Position numbers and translations under genes: made by a program. This document shows positions 1 to 8,478 of a stretch of DNA of 23,708 nt, piece after piece. Source of the stretch: JAAYJR01 sp964611525 (GTDB taxonomy: Bacteria > Bacteroidota > Bacteroidia > Bacteroidales > Prolixibacteraceae); NCBI GenBank assembly GCA_964611525.1, contig CAZTAL010000048.1, positions 1 through 23,708 on the forward strand, read 5' to 3'. The notes under the pieces are model-generated. The model had not been told where the DNA came from and did no database searches. It was given only the letters and a program-made list of their open reading frames with translations. Numbering within the stretch: position 1 is the first letter of the stretch; each line of letters opens with the position of its first letter.

Positions 1-1
1 T

Positions 2-166
2 GATTTTATGGACTTTTTACTGAGCAAGCAAAAAAGAAAAAAAATACATTCGTTGTCAACCTACAAAAATAAAATACTTAATGTTTCTGTATGGTCAGAG
101 GCTGATTGTAATATATTTAAAACAAACCGGAAACTTTTTCGACAATGGAAGGTTCAGGAATGGTAA
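2..166 (+). CDS. VapB-type antitoxin, C-terminal part (cut by window edge)
   Basis: An open frame runs in from before the window and ends at TAA 164-166, giving about 54 visible residues. The visible part is basic, with a KQKRKKIHS stretch, and ends in VWSEADCNIF then RQWKVQEW. That tail resembles short antitoxin-like proteins encoded just upstream of PIN-domain toxins in Bacteroidota, where the C-terminal tail would wrap the toxin. The frame overlaps the toxin start at 160 by 7 bases, the usual tight coupling of antitoxin and toxin genes. The DNA-binding N-terminus lies outside the window, so the antitoxin class cannot be confirmed. The assignment rests on the tail and on the PIN gene that follows. 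Confidence 0.55.
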   Translation, partial: DFMDFLLSKQKRKKIHSLSTYKNKILNVSVWSEADCNIFKTNRKLFRQWKVQEW

Positions 167-531
167 TTGACACATCCGTTTTTATTGAGTTTTTGAGGGC
201 AAGGGATAAAACCAAAACAACACTGTTTTGCATACCTGATCAATAACCTCTGTTAATATCCTCTGTAACAATATATGAACTCCTGATGGGAGCGAGCAGT
301 CCTGAGAAAATGAATGACATTAAGCTTTTAACTAATAACATTGAAGTTTTATCATTAAGCGAAAAAGTAGCAAGAAAAGCAGCTGAGATATATCATCAAT
401 TACGACAATCAAATCAAATGATTGAATTCAGGGATATCTTTATCGGAGCTACCTGTATTGTCAATGATCTCCCAATAAAAACATTAAACGGAAAGCATTT
501 CAGCCGTATTAACGGTTTAAAAATCATATAA
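160..531 (+). pseudogene. VapC-like PIN-domain toxin gene with an in-frame stop
   Basis: PIN-domain toxins are small metal-dependent ribonucleases that depend on a few acidic residues. Reading from ATG 160, the frame starts MVIDTSVFIEFLRA (first acid D4) and reaches TAA at 244-246, codon 29. The same frame then continues as PLLISSVTIYELLMGA (second acid E40) and IEFRDIFIGA (third acid D92), ending TLNGKHFSRINGLKII at 531. Total length, 123 codons plus the final stop, is normal for the family, so nothing but the one stop codon disturbs it. A single CAA-to-TAA change would explain it. A restart at ATG 286 would make 81 residues lacking D4 and E40, so an active toxin is unlikely unless the stop is read through or is a sequencing error. 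Confidence 0.75.
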
Positions 532-595
532 AAAATTACTGCGATTGGCAACGGGAAACTCAACCTCTCAAATTATTATATTGCAGTATTATGAA

Positions 596-619
596 AGCCT
601 TTAGTCAATACTGAAGGCT
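596..619. terminator. Possible bidirectional terminator between vapC remnant and lysS
   Basis: The arms AGCCTTTAGT (596-605) and ACTGAAGGCT (610-619) form a 10-bp stem around the loop CAAT, with one G-U pair on the plus strand. The hairpin lies between two genes that converge. Neither side has a good U-tract: CAAATATC follows on plus and TTTCATAAT on minus. Its position is therefore stronger evidence than its composition. Confidence 0.4.
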
Positions 620-646
620 CAAATATCTTAGATTATTACTAATCAA

Positions 647-2356
647 TTATTTCAAAATTTCCACCATCAGCCCCTCTTCAGTCTGACTCACTTTTGCCAG
701 CTTCTGTTTGGTGAGCCCTTTTATGGCCTTGTCCCATTTCTTGTTGCTCAGACCCGACTGTGTTTTTATTGCTTCCAGGGCAACGGGTGAGTTTTCCTTT
801 AAGAGGTTATAGACCAGCTTCTCTTCTTCGGTGAGGTCGACAGCCTTCTTCTCGGGCTTCATTTGCGGGAAGAACAGTACGTCCTGGATTGACGGACTGT
901 TCGTCATGATCATTGCAAGGCGATCGATGCCCATTCCCATTCCGGAAGTCGGAGGCATGCCGTATTCCAAAGCCCTCAGGAAATCATGATCAATATACAT
1001 TGCTTCATCGTCGCCTTTTTCCAGAAGCTTAGCCTGTTCCTCCAGTCTTCTTCGCTGGTCATCAGGATCATTCAACTCTGTATAGGCATTTACTATTTCT
1101 TTGCCGCACACCATTAACTCAAAACGTTCTGACAGTCCCGGATTGTCACGATGTTTCTTGGTCAGCGGCGACATTTCAACAGGATAATCCATGATAAAGG
1201 TGGGCTGTATGTAATGTTGTTCGCATTTTTCACTGAATATTTCATCTATCAGCTTACCTTTCCCCATGGAAGAAGTTGTCTCAATATTCAAATTGTTGCA
1301 AATTCGGTGCAGTTCATCTTCTGTTTTTCCGAGAATATCATAACCGGTATGTTCTTTTATGGAATCGGCCATTGTAATTCTTGGATAGGGTGTTTTGAAA
1401 TCGATGAGGTTTTCACCTACACGGACTTTAGTTGTTCCGTGCAGAGCTAGAGCAACACGTTCCGTGATTTTTTCGGTAAAATCCATCATCCACTTATAAT
1501 CTTTATAAGCTACATATATCTCTAAAAGTGTAAACTCAGGATTATGAGTCCGGTCCATCCCCTCATTTCGAAAGTTTTTGCCAAATTCATATACTCCTTC
1601 AAATCCTCCTACAATCAATCTTTTCAGATATAATTCATCAGCAATTCGAAGATAAAGAGGTATGTTGAGTGTATTGTGATATGTAGTGAATGGTCGCGCA
1701 GCTGCTCCTCCTGGAATAGGCTGGAGAATAGGGGTTTCCACCTCCAGAAAACCATGATCATTGAATATTTGCCTTATAGTATCAATCATTTTTGTGCGCT
1801 TCATAAAAATATCTTTAACACCAGGATTAACAATAAGGTCAACGTACCGTCTGCGGTATCTCTGATCAGGATCGGTAAATGCATCGTATGTTTTTCCTTC
1901 TTTTTGTTTAACAACCGGAAGGGGTCGCAATGATTTGTTGAGTATAGTGAATGATTTTACATGGATTGTTATTTCTCCCATCTGAGTTTTAAATACAAAT
2001 CCTTCCACTCCAATAATATCGCCAATGTCAAGTAGTTTTTTGAAGACATCGTTGTACATTGTTTTATCTTTTCCCGGACAAATTTCATCACGGGTGAGAT
2101 AGATTTGTATTCGTCCCTCATGATCCTGAAGCTCTGCAAAAGAGGCTTTACCCATAATGCGGCGACTCATAATCCTGCCGGCTACACGGACTTCCCAGGG
2201 ATATTCTTTTCCTTCGGTATAGTTATTTTTAATTTCCCGGGACGTTGTATTTGTTTTATATCCGGCAGCCGGATAAGGATCAATACCCAGTTTCCTTAAC
2301 TTTCTTAACGATTCTCTTCTGATAACTTCTTGTTCACTTAATTCCGTATGGTTCAT
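647..2356 (-). CDS. lysS: Lysyl-tRNA synthetase, class II
   Basis: Charges tRNA-Lys with lysine in the cytoplasm using ATP. From the chosen start the protein has 569 residues: an N-terminal OB-fold anticodon-binding domain (about 55-140), then the class II catalytic core with motif 2 FRNEGMDRTHNPEFTLLE (262-279) and motif 3 GMGMGIDRLAM (472-482). About 65 residues follow the point where E. coli LysS ends, a charged extension from roughly 505 onward that I associate with Bacteroidota LysRS. The frame could open at 2377 (MRKFFIK...), but a -7 box occupies 2375-2382, so that start would lie in the promoter. The start at 2356 (MNHTELSEQEVIRR) fits the family better. It is divergent from recJ, 126 bp away. 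Confidence 0.96.
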   Translation of the reverse strand: MNHTELSEQEVIRRESLRKLRKLGIDPYPAAGYKTNTTSREIKNNYTEGKEYPWEVRVAGRIMSRRIMGKASFAELQDHEGRIQIYLTRDEICPGKDKTMYNDVFKKLLDIGDIIGVEGFVFKTQMGEITIHVKSFTILNKSLRPLPVVKQKEGKTYDAFTDPDQRYRRRYVDLIVNPGVKDIFMKRTKMIDTIRQIFNDHGFLEVETPILQPIPGGAAARPFTTYHNTLNIPLYLRIADELYLKRLIVGGFEGVYEFGKNFRNEGMDRTHNPEFTLLEIYVAYKDYKWMMDFTEKITERVALALHGTTKVRVGENLIDFKTPYPRITMADSIKEHTGYDILGKTEDELHRICNNLNIETTSSMGKGKLIDEIFSEKCEQHYIQPTFIMDYPVEMSPLTKKHRDNPGLSERFELMVCGKEIVNAYTELNDPDDQRRRLEEQAKLLEKGDDEAMYIDHDFLRALEYGMPPTSGMGMGIDRLAMIMTNSPSIQDVLFFPQMKPEKKAVDLTEEEKLVYNLLKENSPVALEAIKTQSGLSNKKWDKAIKGLTKQKLAKVSQTEEGLMVEILK

Positions 2357-2374
2357 TTTTATGAAAAATTTTCG

Positions 2375-2382
2375 CAAAGATA
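2375..2382 (-). promoter_or_regulatory. -7 promoter box for lysS
   Basis: CAAAGATA on the plus strand reads TATCTTTG on the minus strand, a full match to the Bacteroidota -7 box TAnnTTTG. It ends 18 bases before the chosen lysS ATG. A TTTG (minus, 2410-2407) lies 24 bases upstream, slightly farther than the usual spacing of about 19-21, so the -33 element is uncertain. Confidence 0.55.
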
Positions 2383-2443
2383 ATAAAAGATGCTGGTTTG
2401 TTTTTTCAAAATTTTATTGTGATGCAATATCGAAGGCATTTTT

Positions 2444-2451
2444 TATCTTTG
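2444..2451 (+). promoter_or_regulatory. -7 promoter box for recJ
   Basis: TATCTTTG matches TAnnTTTG exactly and is identical to the box serving lysS on the other strand. It ends 31 bases before the recJ ATG, which predicts a leader of about 25 bases. No convincing -33 TTTG lies at normal spacing; ATTG at 2416-2419 is 24 bases upstream. Confidence 0.5.
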
Positions 2452-2482
2452 TATTTTCAGGGAAAGGTAAATTGAAGATACA

Positions 2483-4210
2483 ATGATGGAAAGGATATGG
2501 AATTTAAAAAAACAAGGTGATTCTAACGAGATAAAACATCTTTCGGCTGCATTGAATGTTAACATGACCCTTGCAAGATTGCTTGTGCAGCGGGGCATAA
2601 AGACTTTTAATGAGGCTAAGGCATTTTTCCGGCCCCGGCTCAGCGACCTGCATGATCCTTTCCTGATGAAGGATATGGATAAAGCCATAGAACGTATTGA
2701 ACTGGCTGTCAAAAATCAGGAAAAAGTATTGGTGTACGGGGATTATGACGTCGATGGCACTACATCTGTAGCTATGATGTATATTTTTCTGAAATCACGA
2801 TTAGAGCATATCGAATATTATATACCTGACCGTTATACCGAAGGATATGGAATTTCGCCCCAGAGTATTGATTATGCTGCTGATAATGGTTTCTCGCTGG
2901 TGATTGCTTTGGATTGCGGTATTAAAGCTGTTGAAAAGATTGCTAATGCACGGCAGCGCGGACTCGATTTTATTATCTGTGATCATCATAATCCCGGAGA
3001 AGAATTACCACCTGCTGTTGCTGTGCTTGATCCCAAGCAACATGACTGTCCCTATCCTTACAAAGAACTTTCAGGTTGCGGTGTCGGCTTTAAACTTTTA
3101 CAGGCTTACTGCGAGAAGAATGGTATTGAACAGGAAGAACTTCATGACCTGCTTGACTTGGTGGTAGTAAGTATTGCATCGGATATTGTGCCTATTACAG
3201 GGGAAAACAGAGTACTGGCATATTATGGTCTGAAGAAGCTGAATTCCAATCCCGGTATCGGACTGCAAACCATAATTAATTTTGCGGGGATCAATGGGAA
3301 TGATATTACTATCAGTGATATTGTCTTTAAGATTGGTCCGCGTCTGAATGCCTCCGGCAGGATTGAACATGGTAAAAAATCAGTCCAGATACTTGTTGCT
3401 AATGATGAGGATAAGTCGGATATTCTGGGCGAGGAGATTGACTCGTTCAATGAGATCAGGAAAACCCTTGACCGTGATATTACACAGGATGCCCTTGACA
3501 TGATCGAGAAAAATGAGGAGATGAAAGGAATGAACAGTACTGTGTTGTATAACCGCGACTGGCATAAGGGGGTTGTCGGTATAGTGGCGTCAAGGGTTAC
3601 GGAACAGTTTTACCGTCCTACTATCATTCTGACCGAGTCTAACGGACTTGCAACCGGTTCTGCAAGATCGGTAAAGGATTTTGATCTGTACGAAGCAATA
3701 GGTCAGTGCAGTGATCTGCTTGAATCATACGGCGGACATATGTATGCTGCAGGACTTACCCTTAAGATTGAAAATATAGCTGAATTCAGAAGGCGATTTG
3801 AAGCAATTGTAACATCACATTCGAAAGACCTGTCACAAATTCAGTCTATAGACATAGATGCAAAAATACCATTAAGCGAAATAACCCCCCGTTTTTATCG
3901 TATTCTTAAACAGTTTGCACCTTTTGGTCCTCATAATCACACTCCTGTTTTTGTTACGGAGGATGTTTTTGATGCAGGGACCAGCCGTTTGGTCGGCAAA
4001 AATAAGGAGCACCTTAAACTGGACCTTGTTGAACCTGATGTTCATTCCGGAATTTTTACCGGCATAGCTTTTAATCAGCATGACAAGTTTGATCTTATAA
4101 CTTCGGGACTTCCTTTCGACGTATGTTATTCAATTACAGAAAACGAATATCGAGGTAAGATAAGTTTGCAGCTTTTTATAAGGGATATTAAGAAACGCGA
4201 CATTTTTTAA
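2483..4210 (+). CDS. recJ: Single-stranded-DNA-specific 5'-3' exonuclease RecJ
   Basis: RecJ degrades single-stranded DNA from the 5' end during recombination and repair. The 575-residue protein matches E. coli RecJ in length. DHH-superfamily metal-binding motifs appear in order: YGDYDVDGTTS (85-95), LDCG (143-146), CDHHNPGEELP (166-176) with the DHH triad, and SDIVP (233-237). The DHHA1 domain follows, with LNASGRIEHG (288-297), GSARS (392-396) and GGHMYAAG (417-424). An OB-fold-like C-terminal region covers about 450-570. Two Met codons open the frame; the first was kept. It converges on the HAD phosphatase gene, 49 bp beyond its stop, with no obvious terminator between them. Confidence 0.95.
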   Translation: MMERIWNLKKQGDSNEIKHLSAALNVNMTLARLLVQRGIKTFNEAKAFFRPRLSDLHDPFLMKDMDKAIERIELAVKNQEKVLVYGDYDVDGTTSVAMMYIFLKSRLEHIEYYIPDRYTEGYGISPQSIDYAADNGFSLVIALDCGIKAVEKIANARQRGLDFIICDHHNPGEELPPAVAVLDPKQHDCPYPYKELSGCGVGFKLLQAYCEKNGIEQEELHDLLDLVVVSIASDIVPITGENRVLAYYGLKKLNSNPGIGLQTIINFAGINGNDITISDIVFKIGPRLNASGRIEHGKKSVQILVANDEDKSDILGEEIDSFNEIRKTLDRDITQDALDMIEKNEEMKGMNSTVLYNRDWHKGVVGIVASRVTEQFYRPTIILTESNGLATGSARSVKDFDLYEAIGQCSDLLESYGGHMYAAGLTLKIENIAEFRRRFEAIVTSHSKDLSQIQSIDIDAKIPLSEITPRFYRILKQFAPFGPHNHTPVFVTEDVFDAGTSRLVGKNKEHLKLDLVEPDVHSGIFTGIAFNQHDKFDLITSGLPFDVCYSITENEYRGKISLQLFIRDIKKRDIF

Positions 4211-4259
4211 TTTGTTTTGTTCCTATACTTGTCAGGGAAGGTTTTCAATATAAATAAGA

Positions 4260-4913
4260 TTAGCCGAACAGATCATAAAAACCATTATTTATCAGGTTAT
4301 CCAGACTACTAACCACTTTAGCGCCGGTACTTCTGAGTCTTTGTTCCGATTGATGGCCGTCGGCAACAAGTATGCATTTAATGCCCAGATTTTTCGCTAC
4401 TTCAAAATCGTGATCTGTGTCTCCGATTATACATCCGTCTTCCCGGTTTATATCAAATTCGCTTATAAGTTGTTTTCCTCGCTCAATTTTGGAAACAGCA
4501 TAATGATCCTTTAGTCCTGCAATAGCCTCAAAATAATGTAATATGCCTTTATCCTCCATTGTTTGCTGAAGCATAGTCTGTTTCATTGCCGAGAGCACAA
4601 ATTGTCTTATTCTTTTCTTTTTTAAAACAGCAAGAACCTCATTTACCGAAGAATGGAGGGAACAGTCATTTACACCGTTATCATACAGATTTATGAATTC
4701 TTTTGCCGGAATTTCAAAATTTTCCTTAAGGAAATCAAAACCTATTGCTTCGTAATAATTTTTCACAGGAAATGAAAATGCCTCTTTATAGGAATAATTA
4801 TCGAGTAAGGGTAATCCCCGCTTTTCCAATAATTTATTAATAGTTGAAACACACAGATCAAGATCATTAAGCAAAGTACCGTTCCAATCCCATATTACGG
4901 TATTAATCTTCAT
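4260..4913 (-). CDS. HAD-superfamily hydrolase, phosphoglycolate-phosphatase-like
   Basis: A cytoplasmic HAD-fold phosphatase of 217 residues. It carries the nucleophile loop IWDWNGTLLND (D9), a motif II serine in VLSAMKQ (S109), a lysine-rich segment around 135-147 and the metal-binding GDTDHD (164-169). The cap region lies between 17 and about 90, as in Gph-like enzymes. The usual DxDGT loop is DWNGT here, so the second aspartate, normally the acid/base, is asparagine. I recall this variant in related proteins, so it need not mean loss of activity. Its ATG overlaps the stop of the acyltransferase gene by 4 bp (ATGA), which implies translational coupling. The substrate cannot be inferred. 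Confidence 0.85.
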   Translation of the reverse strand: MKINTVIWDWNGTLLNDLDLCVSTINKLLEKRGLPLLDNYSYKEAFSFPVKNYYEAIGFDFLKENFEIPAKEFINLYDNGVNDCSLHSSVNEVLAVLKKKRIRQFVLSAMKQTMLQQTMEDKGILHYFEAIAGLKDHYAVSKIERGKQLISEFDINREDGCIIGDTDHDFEVAKNLGIKCILVADGHQSEQRLRSTGAKVVSSLDNLINNGFYDLFG

Positions 4914-6043
4914 GTTACCTTAAGTTTATTAATCACCGGATTTGCATATATTTTCAGGAATCGTTCTTTTATATCATTTATAGGAAAATCCATAAAGATC
5001 ATTGCCTGTTCTATCATCATTTTAAAATGATCTTTATCATCTCGTGTATACATATCTTTAAAACGGGATTCCTGGGTCAGTAAATCATAAGCTATATAGT
5101 TATTGGGATAAAGTTTATAGTTAGTATAAATTTGACGGTCTATTTGTTCGGCGAGTTCCTGACAATGAATGTTCATATCTTCTGTTGACGATAGTTCTTC
5201 CTTATTTATTCTGACAGGAGTGCCAAAAGCAAAATGTATATGACCTTTCGGATTGAACATACCCATTGACATGCTTTTCAGATCGTCTTTGCTTGTTTTC
5301 ATAATGCCGTAATGTTCTTTCTTTATCAGCTCTTTCATCTTTGCCAGTCCGCATGGCTCGATTTCATATGAAATGGACACAGGTACAATATTCAATTCAT
5401 TGAATCCCTCTCCGAATGTTTTATTGTTACTCATATTCAGCATTTTCAATATGCTGATCTGGGTTTGATCAAATCCATTTTTGGTGCGGCCTTCCCGCTG
5501 GGCTATCCATACCGAAGATTTATCCTGAGTGATTGAATTTCTGATATAATGAGATACTTTTTTCGATGCTTCTATCAACTCACGGGGAGGCAGATTTCGT
5601 TTGATAATAAAAGCACGGTTAAGTTTAACTGCTTTTTCAATCCAGTCGTAAAGCAAAAGATTATTTCCAATTGCGATTCGCGTTGTGTTCATCCCGTTTT
5701 CGAAAATAAGGGCATTCAGCAAGGCAGAATCGAGGACTATATCGCGGTGGTTAGAGATGAATAAATAAGATTTCTTTTTATCCAGTTTATCTATTCCGCT
5801 ACATGTCAGTCCCTCGGAAGTTTTATCAATAATCCACTGCAACAGGTCATAAACAAAAGTTCCCTGCAACTGTTTAATGGTTTTGATCATTCGCAATTGG
5901 ATTTTCACCATCTCTACTTTTGGACGGAATTTGAATAAATACATCAATACTTCATCGAATACACGGTCTTTTATCAGATGTTTGATCATTTCAGGGGCTT
6001 CGTCGTCATTATAAGGCCTTATATCGTCAAAATTATATTCCAT
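4910..6043 (-). CDS. Glycerol-3-phosphate/1-acylglycerol-3-phosphate acyltransferase-like protein
   Basis: A 377-residue protein of the PlsC/PlsB-type acyltransferase superfamily, which esterifies fatty acyl groups onto glycerol phosphate backbones at the inner membrane. Block I is ISNHRDIVLDSA (96-107): the catalytic histidine is H99, and the next fitting aspartate D105 gives HX5D rather than the usual HX4D. A block III-like AQREGRTKNG lies at 181-190 where PEGTRS is typical. A later block, IVPVSISYE, lies at 219-227. No clear transmembrane helix is visible, so membrane association would be peripheral. The long C-terminal part (about 290-377) is not recognised. It is coupled by 4 bp to the HAD gene downstream. 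Whether the substrate is G3P, LPA or another acyl acceptor is unknown. Confidence 0.8.
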   Translation of the reverse strand: MEYNFDDIRPYNDDEAPEMIKHLIKDRVFDEVLMYLFKFRPKVEMVKIQLRMIKTIKQLQGTFVYDLLQWIIDKTSEGLTCSGIDKLDKKKSYLFISNHRDIVLDSALLNALIFENGMNTTRIAIGNNLLLYDWIEKAVKLNRAFIIKRNLPPRELIEASKKVSHYIRNSITQDKSSVWIAQREGRTKNGFDQTQISILKMLNMSNNKTFGEGFNELNIVPVSISYEIEPCGLAKMKELIKKEHYGIMKTSKDDLKSMSMGMFNPKGHIHFAFGTPVRINKEELSSTEDMNIHCQELAEQIDRQIYTNYKLYPNNYIAYDLLTQESRFKDMYTRDDKDHFKMMIEQAMIFMDFPINDIKERFLKIYANPVINKLKVT

Positions 6044-6198
6044 TTTATTTAAATTTTAAACATATGAAACGAGCATGATTGTAAAATCACCTAAGAGAAT
6101 TATTAAAACTTATGCGAGTTACATATGATACCTTTGAAAATAATTAATTTTAATCGTATGAAATTACTATAAAAAAGATCAAAGAAACGAATTTGGTG

Positions 6199-8241
6199 TC
6201 AAATTTTCAACCTCATTTGTAATTTTACTTCTGTTTTTTTATTTCCTTCGATTTCGTTGTAGCCGGTTCCCATTGTTTCTGCATTGTCAAGGATTGTCTT
6301 TCCCACTTTAAACCATATCTCTGTTTTTTTACCGATTTTATATTTCATATTTAAGTAAGTACGGATACCTTTATCAAAATATGCAGGGATAGAAAAAGTG
6401 TAAAGCAGGTCATTTTCATAAGCATAAATGCGGGAGTTATAACTCCGGGTATCAAACCAGGCTATTCTTGTATAAATATCGAGTGGAATTTTACCTGGTG
6501 AAAATTGCAAATCCTGAAAAACCATCCATCCGTTTTCCTTTTCTTTGTGTTCATAAAATACATGTTCCAGTCTTGTTTTCAGTTTCATTGTTTCACAAGG
6601 GCTATACTGAAAATGTATGCGTGTCTTTTTATATTGTTCGGACAGGGTTATATATTTCTCTGCATCTATTGATTTTTTATCTCTTTTCTTATTCCTGAAC
6701 CTGATATAAAAATTTAGTTTTTTTGAAAACCGGAAATCCGTTTGAATCTGAAATTCCCGTCCGTTTGAAGGGGCAGTGGTTGTATAGTTGATCCATTCCG
6801 ATCTGAATATATCACAATATGCTGTTATTTTTACAAATTTTACAGGCAATATCCGTATACCCGTATAAAGACCGCTTTCATTGCTTGTTGTACTTGTTTC
6901 CGACAATGCGGAAGCCCACAGAGCATGATAATTTTTATCGAAATGACGGAATAGTAGTGAAAAATTAAGCTGGTCGTGCATCTTTGCAATAAATCCCTGC
7001 AAAAATGCTTTTCCTTTGGATTTAGAGATTGCTGCTTCACCGAAAATCTGATATTTTCCTCTGCTGAAAAAATAATCTGCCCCGGCAACAACATTTGTTT
7101 TTCCTTTGAAACGAAAATAGTTATAAAGCTGATCGGCAGGCATAAAAGGCATGTTGAATTTTCTGTATAAAAATGTGGCGCCGATATCCAGGTTGTTAAA
7201 TCGCCATGTGCCCACGAAGCCGGCATTCATGTCATTCACACTGTTTTTATCAGCGATCTCATTTTGCGTGCGATGATAGCCTGATGTTTGAAGACTGGTA
7301 AAGTAAGTAGCTGCTGAATCGGGGAAGACCAGATTGCCGTCCCTTTTTTTCCCTGAAAAGAATAAACTGATTTTTTTCTTGCCAAAATTAAATGTAGAGG
7401 CTATTCCTCTGAAAAAATTATTTTCGTTGGCAGATGTAAAAGGTCTGATGCTTTGATTATTTTTTGAGATGCTGTTTATGCCGGCTGATTTACCTGAAGA
7501 GAATCCCTGCCATAGAACCAAACCCTGACCGGCACGAACAACATAATCGCCAATAGTAATATTTTCAAAAAGCGGACTTATTTTCATACTTAAATGTGCT
7601 GAGTAGAAGTCGAATCCTTTTTTGTTCGAACCACAAAAAAACGATTCGCCGGGGTCTTTTTCGGCTGTGATACCTGCTGAAAGATTATCGTCTGACTTTA
7701 ATCTGTACCGTGCATAATACCTTGCCCTGTTGCCTTCGAAAGGAATTGTGCCGTCGTCCCTGACTCGGTACCCGCGCGACTTTTGTATTGTCCCCAGGGT
7801 TCGAAGAATTAATTCATGTCTTCCGTATTTAAGAATGTCCTGTAAGGGGACAGATTTTTTTTCTTCACTCCCAAAATATATAAAAGGCTTAATGTCTTCC
7901 AGTAATTGTTTATCAAGACCGTCAATTGCATTTAATTCATGCAGCGAATAAGCAGGACCATATTTATTAATATAATCAAGTAGTTTCTGAATTTGAACGG
8001 AATTCAGTAAATGAAGCCTGTTAAGCTGAGCAGTACTCGCAGCGTTAATATTGACGGGTTGTTCGGCAAGCTCCTGAAGGTCTTCTATGATCATTGTTGC
8101 ATCGTGGTCTTCTCCAAGGTTGTCGATTATCGATTCTATCAGATTTTCCAGTTGCGTAGAGGATATTTCATCCTGTGCCGGTATTATGAGGGGGATTAGT
8201 AATGATATCAGTAAAATGGTGGGTTTTAAGAGGTTTTGCAT
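6199..8241 (-). CDS. Exported helix-hairpin-helix protein with probable outer-membrane beta-barrel
   Basis: A 680-residue protein. Residues 1-22 form a signal peptide with a hydrophobic core (ILLISLLIPLIIPA) and likely cleavage near PAQ. Residues 62-124 form a ComEA-like helix-hairpin-helix region: VNINAAS, then a second hairpin at ELNAIDGLDKQLLEDI. The remaining 550 residues show alternating polar and hydrophobic strands rich in aromatic residues and glycine, ending in LQMRLKI, as expected for an outer-membrane barrel. Proteins of this plan are annotated in Bacteroidota as helix-hairpin-helix domain-containing, with no experimental role known to me. HhH motifs usually bind DNA backbone, so DNA uptake or surface binding is possible but not shown. 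The next gene upstream encodes another outer-membrane-type protein. Confidence 0.75.
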   Translation of the reverse strand: MQNLLKPTILLISLLIPLIIPAQDEISSTQLENLIESIIDNLGEDHDATMIIEDLQELAEQPVNINAASTAQLNRLHLLNSVQIQKLLDYINKYGPAYSLHELNAIDGLDKQLLEDIKPFIYFGSEEKKSVPLQDILKYGRHELILRTLGTIQKSRGYRVRDDGTIPFEGNRARYYARYRLKSDDNLSAGITAEKDPGESFFCGSNKKGFDFYSAHLSMKISPLFENITIGDYVVRAGQGLVLWQGFSSGKSAGINSISKNNQSIRPFTSANENNFFRGIASTFNFGKKKISLFFSGKKRDGNLVFPDSAATYFTSLQTSGYHRTQNEIADKNSVNDMNAGFVGTWRFNNLDIGATFLYRKFNMPFMPADQLYNYFRFKGKTNVVAGADYFFSRGKYQIFGEAAISKSKGKAFLQGFIAKMHDQLNFSLLFRHFDKNYHALWASALSETSTTSNESGLYTGIRILPVKFVKITAYCDIFRSEWINYTTTAPSNGREFQIQTDFRFSKKLNFYIRFRNKKRDKKSIDAEKYITLSEQYKKTRIHFQYSPCETMKLKTRLEHVFYEHKEKENGWMVFQDLQFSPGKIPLDIYTRIAWFDTRSYNSRIYAYENDLLYTFSIPAYFDKGIRTYLNMKYKIGKKTEIWFKVGKTILDNAETMGTGYNEIEGNKKTEVKLQMRLKI

Positions 8242-8478
8242 TTGGTTGAATTTTAATTATTGTGATTAATAGAACGCATATGACACTGATTATGCAGATA
8301 TACGCTAATAGTGTTTAATAGAATCTGAATTTTAAGTGATTTAATAATGCTCAGCATTTTTGCTAACCTGATGTAATGTTTTTTTGTTTTTGACATAATT
8401 CTAAAAGTTAAAATTGTGCTGAAATTCAATAGGAAGTAAATGATATGTTACTTGTATATATCACTGTCTGTTATTTGA

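Noticed and set aside
6840..7226. 128-codon minus-strand ORF inside the HhH barrel gene
   Set aside because: It lies wholly in another frame of a convincing 680-codon gene, with no family-like content, and is best read as a shadow.
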